From Cryptomeria japonica (taxonomy: Eukaryota; Streptophyta; Pinopsida; Cupressales; Cupressaceae), in contig NC_081409.1 in the NCBI RefSeq assembly GCF_030272615.1, positions 244,675,502 through 244,739,501 on the forward strand: DNA of 64,000 nt, in the 5' to 3' direction. This document shows positions 12,961 to 24,906 of this stretch, one piece after another (position 1 is the stretch's first letter; every line of letters begins with the position of its first letter). Below the pieces are notes generated by a model that saw only the letters and a program-made list of their open reading frames with translations, had not been told where the DNA came from and did not search any database. Made by a program: the position numbers and the translations under genes.

Positions 12961-13099
12961 TTTAAAATAATTTAGGGTTCTCATATATAACTTATTTTGT
13001 TTGTGTCTCCATTTTTGTAAAAAATCTACTCTAGTTTGTAAATTGTATCCTTGAATAAAATTTCATACTCACCTAGGACTCACTTCAATATTTTTACCT

Positions 13100-14359
13100 T
13101 TTCTACCATGATTATGCTTGATTCTTCTCACACTACTGCCAAATCTATAATCTTTAGTCTCTCCTCTTATGTCTAGACCTTGATTCAGCCCAGATGGACT
13201 AGACCATGGCTCTAAGTGTCATAGTCCTTCTGGACTAGGGTACTAAGTGCTATAGTCTAGATCAAAAGGGCCCATTTTTTAACCCTCTAATGGTTTGAAA
13301 TTGTTGAGCGATAAATTATTTTTTGATGTTAGCCTTCTTCATAATTTTCAATACGTTTCATGAGGTTAGGTATAAAAGAAAGTCTTATCCCCTCATTTGA
13401 AACATCTCTCATTCATCTATCATCAAGGAAATTAACTCCATAATTCAAATTCAAGTGTGAAAACAATCAAGGATCATTGGAGCAATGAAGGAGAGGTCAA
13501 GTATTTAGATTTCAAGCATTCAGGATGGCATCCATGATCAAGTTCTTATGAAGACATCCATGAATTCCTACATGACATTATCAACCTTTTTACGAAGACT
13601 TCAAGGCAAAGGAGATTCATAAAGATGGTATAACATTTCAATTAAGCATTTCATTTTTAGATCTAGCCTCTACCTCATAAGGGCACACTCTTTTTTTATT
13701 TTAAATATTCATCATAGGGTTAATTTCAATTGGAGTTTGACCTAGGAAAACCCTATCAACCCAATAATATTTTTCCCCTCTTTTGCATGTAGGTGACATG
13801 TTTAGAAGAGAAGGAATATAGATCCATAAAGTACAGACAGAGACAAATTGAACTAGATTTTGAAGAACTATAAAACATTGAACACTATCAATTTGTGAAT
13901 AATATCCAACACTTTTCTAATGAAATTTCCAAAGGATATTTTGAGCAACAATTGATCTTGAAACTATAAATCTAATATCCAATTTTGACACCTTCAGGAC
14001 TAGGTCACTTAGCCCCATAGTTTGGCATTTTCAAACTCAAATTTCATAAACAAGTTCCTCTCGGCTTCCCATCTCCATATTTGTACTCAGTGTCTACATA
14101 TCTATTATGAAACTCTCTATTTATGTTGATTACTATCAACTTTGTATGATTACCCCTAGTTCTTGCATTTGATCATTTCATATCCAATTACAACAATTCA
14201 ATTAAAACAACATGAATTCAATTTGTACCCAACCCTTTTCAATAGGTTTGATTTTTAGCCTATTTAAATCTTATTCACCTTAATATTATGTGTCATCAAT
14301 GGGTTTTGATTCTTAGTTTGCATACTTAGACTAGTGAACCCCATTTTCGCCATTTTACA
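13100..14359 (+). repeat. Probable 5' LTR or leader of Tat element G
   Basis: Non-coding sequence ending CCATTTTACA at 14359 and followed by TTTTTGGTGAGCC, a plausible primer-binding region, ahead of the G gag. Parts of 13370-13760 recur in reverse complement at about 46930-47290 (blocks TTTTAGATCTAGCCT, ATAGGGTTAATTTCAA and the GTTTGACCTA region), which suggests an LTR family. The start is not resolved and no target duplication was found. Confidence 0.45.
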
Positions 14360-14988
14360 TTTTTGGTGAGCCTGACTTGTGCATTGCATAATTTATGATT
14401 TATATGCTCAAATCTAATTTTTATTGCATATCTTTTTCATATTTAGAAGCATTAATTGTTCCAGTCTATCATTTCTATAGTGCATCTTGCTTAATTAAGT
14501 GGTTAATTGATCATTCTATTGGGAAATTGCATTGTTTAATCACTTATTTTGCTCCAATTGTTTGCATTATTAATTTTATGAGAGGCATTGTGAGTACAAA
14601 TATATTTCACTATATTTTATCTCTTTGTGTATGAGTTTCATGACCCTTTGTCCCGAATCCAATATCTTGGTGAGAAGAATTTACAGATTTATGGCTTCCC
14701 ACAGCTTGAACACTAAGGGTATTGAGCTTGAGTTGACTAACCTATTCCATGGAAACTTGTGTAATTCCTCTATTCCTACCCAAGACATACCTAACATTAC
14801 AAGGAACCATTCCCCGCATGCTTCTCATGATGAGGATGACTCTAACTCAAGTGACTATTGAAATAATTGGGGAAGCTTGACCAGAAATTAGGAAAGTTTG
14901 AAAATGTATGAATCAAGAACACTTGGGTGGAGAAGTAGTCCCCTTTATTGAGGGGTTGAGCATATAAATTCAAAGTGATGAAAATGGT
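14360..14988 (+). other. Element G leader region
   Basis: Between the putative LTR end and the gag frame. A short frame at 14625-14861 ending in an acidic Asp/Ser stretch may be a decayed gag start, but I cannot assign it. Confidence 0.4.
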
Positions 14989-15921
14989 GTGAATATGTTG
15001 CATATCATTGCTCATATTGTGGATACTAATGCTATGACAATGAAAAGTTGTGAAAAATTGCTTGATCATTCAAATCCTACAAATCCAGTTGAGCATTCCA
15101 TTCCTACATCTTTTTTTAATTTACCTACATATACATCTTCCATCATAGATACTTCTATAAAAAATGTTAGTGTTGCACATGTTAGTCATGTGGGTAATCC
15201 TATCAATCAATACTCCTATATACCTCCTTCCATTAGCCTTCCTTTTGTTTCCCAACCATCTCCTTTACCCACCTATCATAATGTTCCACCTTCTTATTCT
15301 AATGCTCCACCTACCTATCATAATGTTACACCTTCATCACAATCTAACATGTCCAACTCTAATTTATCAACTGAAGCCACTTTAAACAATTTGGTCCAAA
15401 ATGTTTCATCTTTGCAACAACAATTGGCTTCCATAATCCAATCCAAATTCTATCTTCCTACATGTGATACCACTAGCCCTCTTTTTGATGACATCAATCA
15501 CACTCTTGTCCCACAATACATGAAGGTTCGCCATTTGGAGACATATAATAGAAAAAGTGGTCCCCAAACTCATGTGAAAACATTTCAAACTTTGTGTAGT
15601 GACTTCTCACATGATCATAGACTCATGGCAAAACTATTCACTTGTACCTTAAGTGAAAAAGCTTTGCTATGGTTTTTCTCCTTTCCTCCTTATTCAATTG
15701 ATTCTTTTCAAAAATTGTCTAATGCAATTGTGCAATCTTTTCAAAATAATATTGGTCCTCAAATTACTTTAGCTGATTTGATGTATTCTAAATAAGGAGT
15801 TAAGGAAAAAGTGATTGATTTCATTGGTAGATATAAATATTTGCATTCACAAATTTCTTATCTTGTGCCTGATGGTGATGTTCAAAGAGTTTTCATTTAA
15901 AATTTGTAAATGCATATTAGA
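14989..15921 (+). pseudogene. gag: Element G gag, first part (Tat type)
   Basis: A 268-codon frame. The N-terminal half is Pro/Ser/Tyr-rich with repeated PTYHNV and PPSYSN blocks. Then follows a capsid-type domain with FSHDHRLMAKLFTCTLSEKA, LLWFFSFPPYSIDSF and an AIVQSFQ stretch, matching the Tat/Athila gag pattern (LFP.SL.G.A..WY..LP..SI.SW). A stop at 15793-15795 is followed by more gag-like sequence (IDFIGRYKYLHSQISYLVPD) up to the insertion of element F at 15922. Codons resume at 44022. Confidence 0.75.
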
Positions 15922-17345
15922 TGTAGACATATAAATCTGACCATTTGATTAAATAAATATTTAATGTTTATTTAATCCATTAAATCGATTTCTCTATTAA
16001 TTAAATCATATTTAATTAATCCCCCCCCCCCAACATTCTTCTATTGATTAAATAAATCATTCAATTTATTTGATTAACCACATTCTAACCTTTAATTAAA
16101 TAAAACATTTTTATTTAATTAAACCTCCATTTCCTATATAATTATATTCACATTTAATTAAAATCTTTATCCCATTTAAATAAATCAAATTTATTTAAAA
16201 TCCTTCCAACGCAAGTTGTAACCACTTTTTCAGAAAAATCATTTTATTTCAAAATTAAATCCAAAAATATCCTCCCACTTGCATCATCCTAACAAATCCA
16301 CTTGCATATCTAATCCCCCTTCTAGATTCTTCTAAACCATCCTAATTAGCCTAATTACCTCTTAAACATTTGTACATTCCTTAAGAGAGGGTCACTTCTC
16401 AAAAACCCTCAAATTTTTCATAAACCATTAAAGGCTTTATGTCTTCAACAAGCTAACCTCCAAAGTCTTCAATAACCATGAATGGTTAACTCAAACTTGA
16501 CCCTTGGTTAGAGACTTTCTCTCTAGCTTAACCCTTCTCTAACCCATGGGTCTCTTCAAGCATTCATTGCTTTGACCATGGTTATCCATTAACCCTCGCA
16601 CAAGAGTTTATCCTTTGGACAAAGGGATTATCCACTAACTCAACCCTAACCTTACCCCTTAGGCTGACCACCATGTTCTCTCTCCTCTACCACCATGTTC
16701 TCTCTCCTCTTAATCCATCTCATGTTGAAAATTGTCACTATTTCATTAGTGAAAATTGTAAATATGGATTGAAGATCATTCAATCCTAGCCCTTGTTAAT
16801 ATTACTCAATATTAACCATCCAATTGCCCATTTTTTTAATAAATAGGTCTCATTTCTCTCATTATTCATATCCAAGTTTCATGCATCCAAATTATAGTCT
16901 ACATTCATCAGGCATTTGCCTCTCTTTGATAATTAGCATTTTAATCATTTAGGAGCATATTAACATATCATTTTAATCATGAATCATGTTAGCATAACTT
17001 GTTAGTTTCTTTATCATACCATTATCTTCATCATAGAATAACTAATCATATCTAAGTAAGCTTATCATAACATATAGATTTTAAGTGCATCTTGCATATA
17101 AATCATTTTCATCCATTATCATTCATTCTTAGAGTTGTCGTTCCAAAAGTCAGTTGCTCAATAATCTAAGGGCAACCATTGACTTGAGGAATCCTATGAG
17201 ATAGAGAACAATGAGACAAACTTTGGAAGATTAGCTTGTTTAACTAGTTTAAGCTAAGTTAGTATTTATATCCAAAAGTTTCATTGGTATGTTAGTTTCT
17301 AGTTTTCAAAAGTGAATGACTGATTACACTAAAATCTCACATACA
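15922..17345 (+). repeat. 5' LTR of element F
   Basis: 1424 bp, TGTAGACATATAAAT to TCACATACA, rich in AATTAAAT blocks and with an 11-C run near 16021. It aligns throughout with 42599-44016. It lies directly after the TSD TTAGA and is followed by TTTTTGGAACCC, a possible PBS. Confidence 0.92.
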
Positions 17346-19576
17346 TTTTTGGAACCCATATTGGTGCCACCAATAGCAGACAAACCTCTACCTCTCTACA
17401 TATCGGCTACAGAGGTATCTTTAGGAGCTTTATTAGCACAAGAGGGTTCAACAGGAAAAGAAAGAGTGATCTAATACATCAACAGGACATTGAATGGATA
17501 TGATCTTGACTATACCTTCATTGAAAAAGCTTGTTTATTTGTGGTGTTCACTTCCCAAAAGTTTCAACACTATATGCTAACTCACACAATCAAGCTAATA
17601 GCAAAAATAGACCCATTAAAGTATCTACTCAACAAAGTTACTTTAACCAGAAGACTCACTAAATGGGTAATGATTTTGAGCGAGTTTGACGTTCAGTACA
17701 TAGACAGAAGAGAAATCAAAGGTCAAACTATAGCAGATTAGTTGGCAGAGGCACCATTACATGAAATCATCTATTGCATGTTGAATTTCTTGACACTAAT
17801 TTTCTCACAGTCACAACACAATCATGGGTCTTGTACTTTGATGGATCATACACACAGCTTGGATCAGGTGTTGGCATCTTGTTTGTCACTCCACAAGGAC
17901 ACACCATCCCAAGATCTTACAGATTAATGTTCTCTTGCACAAACAACATAGCTAAGTATGAGACCCTAGTCACAAGAATCAAAGTGGTAGTAGGATGGAA
18001 GATCACAAAGTTACAGGCCTTTGGAGACTCCCAATTAGTCATCAATCAGGTCAATGATGACTATCAAACAAAGGATGACAAGATGATGCCATATAAAAGG
18101 ATGGTAGATGACTTTAAGAAATAATTTGTGGATATCAATTTTGAACATATCCTCAAGCTGGATAACAAAGTTGCAGATGTCATGGCAACCATTGCCTCAC
18201 TCCTACAAATACCATAAAAATAGAATCGTTATGATTTCCTGGTGGAGCAATTTTTTTCCCCTACCTATGACAATCCTGAATCCCAAGTCATATGCCACCT
18301 AGTCAGTTTCGACTCACCACTCTATGGAAAGATCTATACCCACCTAAAAGTTACCATCCTTCCACTAGATCTATCTAGAAACTAGAAACACAAATTTATA
18401 CGTCAAGCAACTCGTTCTAACCTAACTGCTAATACACTTTATAGACGAGGTCTTGATGGTACTCTCCTTCGATGTCTTGATCGTAACGAATTTGAAACCA
18501 GCTTGCAAGAACTTCACGAGGGTATTTATGGAACACATTCAAGTGGTCCTACTCTAGCCAATAAACTTCTAAGAATGGGGTATTATTGGGCAACCATGGA
18601 AAAGGAATCCTACCAATTTGCTAGAAAATGCCCAAAATGCCAAATCCATGGCAATCTTATACATGCACCAGCATAGGAGCTGCAACCATTCACTACATCA
18701 TGGCCTTTCTATCAATGGGGACTTGACCTCGTGGGTAAGATTCATCCCTCCTCATCCAATGGACACAAATTCATAATCATGGCCACTGATTATTTTACAA
18801 TATAGATTGAAGTTGTTCCCTTGAATATTGTTACCAGCAAGCAAATATCATCCTTCATCCTGAACTATCTCATTTGTAGGTATGGCATCCCCATCTCCAT
18901 TATCACTAATGATGATAGAACCTTCAAAAATCAAGATGTGCAAGAACTTTTCAAAATTTTCCATATCCAACATCACTTCTCCACACCTTATTATGCTTAG
19001 GAGAATGGCCAAGCAGAGGCTTCAAACAAAACCATTATGAAAATCCTAAAGAAAATAGTGACTGATGTTGGTCATGATTATCATGTTCAGTTAAATCTTG
19101 CCTTATGGGAATACCACACTAGCATCCATACACATATAGGAGCCACACCATATGCACTTGTATATGGATTAGAGGCCATTTTACCCATTGAGGCTGAAAT
19201 ACCATCACTCAGAATATCACTGAAAGGACTCATTCCATATGAGGAATATAGGATCAACTGACTGCAAGAATTAGATTTTGTAAATGAACGTGATCAACAT
19301 GCTTTTGATCACATCACAACATACCAGCAATGCATGCACGGGAGCTACAACCATAGAGTAAAACCAAGGGCATTTCAAATCGGTGACTTGATACTCAAGG
19401 GAAATCCCCACAATCAACAGGATCGAGAAAAGAAAGGAAAGTTTGAAGCAAATTGGTTAGGTCCTTTCATCATCATATCAGCCTATGGATCAGGGGCATA
19501 TCAATTATCTACATTGGAAGGGGACTTGTTTGATGAACCTATCAACAACATCCATCTTAAGAATTTTTATACCTAA
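17346..19576 (+). pseudogene. pol: Element F pol remnant: RNase H, archaeal-type RNase H, integrase
   Basis: Coding starts in mid-pol: LYISATEVSLGALLAQEG and LTRRLTKWVMILSEFDVQY are the usual retroviral-type RNase H and connection. From 17813 comes a second RNase H of the archaeal-like kind acquired by the Tat lineage (WVLYFDGSYTQLGSGVGI, NNIAKYETL, GDSQLVINQ). Integrase follows with CPKCQIHG, WGLDLVGKI, the decayed catalytic stretch ITNDDRTFK, ENGQAEASNK, and the Tat tail HNQQDREKKGKFEANWLGPF. Stops interrupt it (e.g. 17739, 18122, 18677, 19000). Gag, protease and RT are missing upstream, so the 5' LTR abuts a deletion. Confidence 0.9.
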
Positions 19577-20460
19577 CTCATCCAATGCATGGAAAAGTAG
19601 AAAAAGTCAAAAGGTGCAATAAAAGCAAGTAGTGAAAACCTAGCAACAAGTGCTATTGGTGATAGATCAGCTTTTCTATCTATCAGTACATATATCATAC
19701 CCTTTTGCATCCATTGCATCTAGACCCTCAACCAGCAAAACTCTTTAACATAGTTCAATCTTGGACACACTTAGCATAGTCATTGTCCTTCTTTGACTAT
19801 AACAATTTATCTATGTAATATCTCACCATGGATTGGTAATCAGTGTTTATATCCATATTGACAATTTTGTCCAGGGCTGGGGGAAAAGTACTGACCTCAT
19901 TGGGGGCAATTCACCTTTTGGGTTTAAACAAACAACAACCACATGAACACAAACATATCTCGCAAACAAAGATCATGAAACTCAATGATGAACATCAAAA
20001 CATTCAAATCCAAACGCAATTTGGAACAATTGAAAACACATTTCAAACCAATCATCATACTCAACTTCCAGATTGGTACAAAATGAAACACGATGGATGA
20101 TCTATTCTAAATCATGGTTTGATTACTTTAGCATGAGTTGACTGTTTATATCTTGATTTTTGGTTGTCATATCTCTAGAGAAACTCAAGGATATCTTGAA
20201 CTAGAGAAGCAAGGAAGGAGTCTGATATTTTCTTTGTCTGCTATCTGTGAGTCGATCATTAGTACTGTGCACATTTTTCCCAAGACATGATAGGAAACAT
20301 ATCATTGAAGACATTTGCATATACTAAATGGTTAACTCTTATCCGTTTTACACAAACAACACTTAGGTCATCTTGGTTCAAGTATATCTTGATGCTTGTG
20401 TCATTTTGCAATATCAAAATCCATGTAAGTTGTACTTAGGTCATCATGGTTCAATTATAT
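19577..20460 (+). other. Element F untranslated region after integrase
   Basis: Non-coding. It has a G-rich tract near 19876-19912 (GCTGGGGGAAAAG, then ATTGGGGGCAA) resembling an internal polypurine tract, and two copies of ACTTAGGTCATC.TGGTTCAA at about 20362 and 20434, 72 bp apart. Element H inserted just after the second copy (TSD TATAT at 20456-20460). Confidence 0.6.
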
Positions 20461-21749
20461 TGATGGTCGTGCCCACAAAAGGATATGAAAATCACAGTAA
20501 AACCTTTCCTGGGAATTGGGCATTCCAACAGGCGACCAATATCTCTCTCTGTAGACGTTCATTTACTTGTCAAACCAGGGGACGTATACTTTAAATGGCG
20601 CAGCAAAATATATGCACTAGGAACTTATTTTGGTCAAATCTTAGCGGAAATACATACTGAAAAGAAATCCTACCTACACTACAGGAAGGTAATGCAAATC
20701 TTTTTAACTCAACTATGATTTCATTACGACAGAAACCATAATAACTACAACTGAAACACAAACTATGAACTGGCCTTATGCTGCAGGAATAGACACAGTG
20801 ATGGATTCCTTGTGCTGCAGGAGCAATATAAAGCTGAGTTTGTATAAAAACTTTAAAGATGAAAGCAAACTGAAGCTTAACAGGAAAGAACAACTAACTA
20901 ACTAGCTACAGATACCTACTAAGTGGGCCCCCTTAGCAAGCATCTCCTGATTACGCAGATACGAAACTCAGAACTTCATTGGACTTTATTCATAAAAACA
21001 GAATGATATACATTGTTTTGTTGATATGGAAACTAACAACAAACTCTGCTTCTGGTTAACCAGATTCTATCTTTCATTATCATCTTGATTCTTACATGAC
21101 ATCTACTATTCTTATTCTATCCTTCTCTTGCCTCCTTCTCGCGCAGGAGGAGAAGCTTTATTTAAAAATAGGAGAGCAACTAACTAACTAACTAACCCCA
21201 TCAAAGAAAGACGTGGAAGTAAAACATATCCTCGAATCAAGGAACAAACTTCATAAATGAATTTATGTGCTTAACCTGATCCAGAGAGAATTTAGCACTC
21301 CACTCTTTGTCATTAAAATTCTTTCCCATGATTTCAGTCAAAGAGTCTTTGCCGGAGCTTCCTCGAAGTCGTGCAGGAAATGGACTTTACTGCAAGGCTG
21401 AGATTGGCTGTGTTTGACTCGATCGTTCTTCAACAATCTGCGAAACAAAAGGTAACAGGCAATAGAGAAAGGCGTATGGCACATACACGATATCCATTCA
21501 TTAATCACACATTTTAGATTTACTTCATCATTCAAAAATTGTATACGATATACCAGTCATTTTAGGGGGTCAATGGGGCAATAAATGCAATCAAGTCAAT
21601 CACAAAGAGCTGCAGGAATATAAAAGTCTCTTGCTACAGGATATCCCAAAAAGGTTTCACAAAGTCTGAACATCCATGAAATAACAAAAGTAAAGGTATT
21701 TAAAAGTTTATCATAACATCCAAATTATGAGCATATTTTAAGCTCATCA
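20461..21749 (-). repeat. 3' LTR of element H (left copy)
   Basis: 1289 bp, TGATGGTCGTGCCC to AGCTCATCA on the plus strand, same length as 30507-31795. It contains three copies of CTGCAGGA (20781, 20815, 21610) and a CTAACTAA tandem near 21179. Frames at 20591-20893 and 21338-21535 recur in the other LTR and are shadows. Confidence 0.95.
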
Positions 21750-21763
21750 CTGCCCCCTACTTA
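21750..21763 (-). other. Polypurine tract of element H
   Basis: Minus-strand TAAGTAGGGGGCAG abuts the 3' LTR. Its first three bases are the stop codon of the extra ORF. The same 12 bases (plus-strand GCCCCCTACTTA) recur at 24516-24527. Confidence 0.85.
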
Positions 21764-24247
21764 GCCCAATGCTGGTCCTCGAGCATTAACTTTCTTGGTG
21801 GTTTCTCTGAAGTCAGTGGCTGCTACATGACTCTGAAACAGATTTTTAAACTTGTAATAAAATCCTCTGAAATCCCAGCATTTTTCATACCTTTGGTCTT
21901 CTAATTCATTGTTAAGATTTGTAGCCTGGTGAGGATAAAGTGGCCACATTAGCACAGGGGGTCTGAATGTCAGCGGCAACCACAGTTCAAATCTTGTTTG
22001 AAGTCCCAATTGAATATATCTGCTGGTTCATTTGAGAGCTATTGTAAAATTTAAGGGACCATGCGGTTCTGACTTTCTTAACCCAATAGTTAACCTCTCC
22101 CACCTTTTCTCACTTCTGGAGAATGCTAATTTCCAAAATGAATATTGTTGTGCCTGGAATTCATCATATACTTTTTTTCTGATATCAAATATTTTTCCTC
22201 TTGCTGAAACATTATTAACACCATATGTCAGAGCAAACCAATCTTTCAACATTGCATAAGGGTTTGAACTGTGAGATCGTAATGGAACAGGCTCTGTTTT
22301 CTCAACTTCCTCATATGTTTCCCATTGCCTGCCATAATTTGCCTCATTTGCTGCTCATGACATAAATGCTCTCAAATGAATATCACCAATATATAGAAGA
22401 GGATTCCATTCTGTTTCAAATGGTATTAAAAAGCCATGCAAATAGAATTCACAGAGAGAATTCCTTAACCAGTTAGGGGCTGCCTGGTATGCTTCATAGA
22501 ATTCTTTGGCAGTATGAATTATAGGATCTTGGTTTCTGGAAATTCTCATTAATTGGAACCATAAAAACTGTTCTTTAAGGCACAGAGCATAAACTCTAGG
22601 TGGGGGTCTACATTCCATAATCTAACCAGTTACTTTCAACATTTCGTCCGTTTTTACTTTCAACTCAACAATTTCTTGCTTCTGACTTTCAATTTTCTTT
22701 TTTAATTTCTTCTTTTCTATTCCCCATAGACTTTGTTGCATGACAGCCTGGGCTATGTATCGGAAAGTCAGGGTTTGCAATGTAACTGTTTCCCAATTAG
22801 CTTTAACATATTCCCGAAACTCCATTAAAAATGTTTTCTTATACACAACAATGGCTTTACAAATTGCAAGATGAGATACAATTTCACTAGGCACATTCGA
22901 TTGTTCAGTCTGTTCTTGCTCTTGCTACAAGATAAATTCTTCTTGTTCTTGTAGTGGAGAAGTCTGTGCATCCTCCAAAAATTGCATATCAGTAGTAGCC
23001 AAATCATCAAGATTTGGTAACCCTTGCTCATTATGCCCTGTTTCTTTTGTCTCAACTTGTTCCTCTTCAGGAATGAATGAACTCTGGGCAGCATTTTTGG
23101 ACACATTCTGAGAAACATTAAATTTGGACTCAATAGACCCTTCTGAAATTACAATCACCTCTGGTTGTGGTGAAGCAGGGGAGTTCTTAGATTGTTTCCT
23201 TGCAGAAACCCTTCTTGGCACTGATGCGGCTGCAGGAGGTGTTCTGATAGTTTTCCTCTTCTTTGTTTGCTTAGAGGGCTTTGCCCTACCAAAGGATGAC
23301 AGTGAACTAGAAATAGCAACAGGCGTTGCTGTAGGAGAAACAGCTGTAGGGGAAGGTGCTGCAGGAGAAGGGCATTGCCTTTTCCGAGAACGAGGGTCAG
23401 ATTCTAGGGACCCTTCTGCCTTTGTTTTTCCCTTCTCACTCCTAGTGGTAGACCTAGTTTGTATCCTAGCAGAGGATTCGGGTACGAAAGCTGCAGGACC
23501 AGGTGCTATAGGAGTAGATGACCCTTGCCTTGTTTTACTGGTAGATGGACTTTCTTTCTTCTTTTTCTGAGGCTATGGGGTAAGTACCCTAGGAGGTTGT
23601 GGAATTTGCAAACTCTTTTGGGCAACAAATTGTTGCCAGGAGAGAGATGAGACATCCCTTAAAGAGCGCTCAATCAGTAATTTAATGAGACCATGATGAG
23701 TGACAGAATTATCTTTCCCTTGTTGAGTTCCGTGGGCATTGTGTTCTAAAAATTTTAACAAGAAATTCGGAACATTTATAACTAACCCATGCCTCATATG
23801 GCTTAATAATTTGAAATGATAAGAATGCAGATAGGAAAAACGACCTTCACAAGTCAAATACCTGATTATGTAAATAACATACTCTGAATAAGGAGGAGGC
23901 AATGATACGCGCTTGCATCCCTGCTTGGAGACTTCCAGAGGACCATCCGTAGGTATTGAAAACTCAGCCCTTGCAGCTGCAGCGTCTGAAGAAAAGTTTT
24001 CTCCAACGGCTGGAAGCCCAGTTACTTTTGCAATTTTGTTTTCGGTTGCAACAATCGTTAGACCCCATACGGTGGCTTCCCCTTCAGAAAGGGTTCTCAG
24101 AAATTCTGCAGCAGCCTCCTCATCAAAATCATTTAAGCTCAAGAAATAATTTAACCATCCACAGAGGCTGAATGCATGGACTGTTTGCGGATTTTGCAAT
24201 AATGTTTCATGAGTTGTAGGCTCATGTCACACCAACTGACCACCCAT
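21761..24247 (-). pseudogene. Element H extra ORF in env position (function unknown)
   Basis: One reading frame of 828 codons runs from an ATG at 24247-24245 to a TAA at 21761-21763, with six internal stops (TGA at codon 7; TAG at 23573, 22925 and 22622; TGA at 22355 and 22028) and no frameshift. Product as seen: an N-terminal domain of about 225 residues with ENKIAKVTGLPAVG, PPPYSEYVIYIIRYL and HMRHGLVINVPNFLL; a long Ser/Pro/Lys-rich linker with basic patches (about 226-420); a coiled-coil-like Lys/Glu stretch near KKKLKKKIESQKQEI; then a C-terminal part rich in Trp and aromatic residues. I see no signal peptide or membrane segment, so it is not an obvious envelope protein. Extra ORFs are known in Tat and Athila elements; I do not recognise this one. 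Confidence 0.75.
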
Positions 24248-24906
24248 GTTTGCAATTTTTTTTTAGTTGAACTCGATTCCTTGCTGAAGATTCAAACTCA
24301 CTGCTTCCCTTTCTATTCTGATTTTTTTTCGTGCCGTCACATTTCTTTCTTTCTTTTCCAAAAATGAACTTTTTTGAACAAGCAGTCTTAATTGTGATTA
24401 TGTAATAAAGAAAGACATGCGATCATAGTTGGAAAGTACCAAAAAAGTATTAAAGAAGATTATTTTGCAGTTATTGCAGCGGCTAAAAGACAGGTTTTAA
24501 AAAATGGATTACCCCGCCCCCTACTTAAAGTATGACATGTGTCCTCACATGTCACAAAGAACAGGTAGAAGTTCAGATAATAACGACCGGTACATGCATA
24601 TTAGAAAATGAATAGAATGAAATAAATCAAATATGCGATAAGAAAAGATATGGCGTACCTTTGATAATTGCACGTACGTGTGAAGAAATATGACAGCATT
24701 TGCATGGATTGACAAGTGGGAAAGATATCTTAATTAAGTTTGATACGGGTGGATGACGTGGATGGGTGAAATGGGTGGATGAAATGAACAAATGAAATGA
24801 ATGGACGGAAGTGAAAGAAGTGAAATGGGGGCTATAAATGAGAATGGAGAAAAGGGGTTTCCTTTTGTAAAAAGAAAACCTTTATTATGGGCATGCTTTT
24901 TGAAAA
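24248..24906 (-). other. Element H spacer between pol and extra ORF
   Basis: About 660 bp without coding similarity. It holds a second PPT-like tract (24516-24527, identical to 12 bp of the 3' PPT) and, a few bases away, an inverted repeat TGACATGTG-TCCT-CACATGTCA at 24533-24554 with perfect 9-bp arms. A leader or splice region for the downstream ORF would be expected here; none is proven. Confidence 0.6.

Noticed and set aside
23124-23570. Plus-strand 148-codon frame rich in Gly/Ala/Glu
   Set aside because: Antisense shadow of the Ser/Pro/Ala-rich linker of the element H extra ORF.
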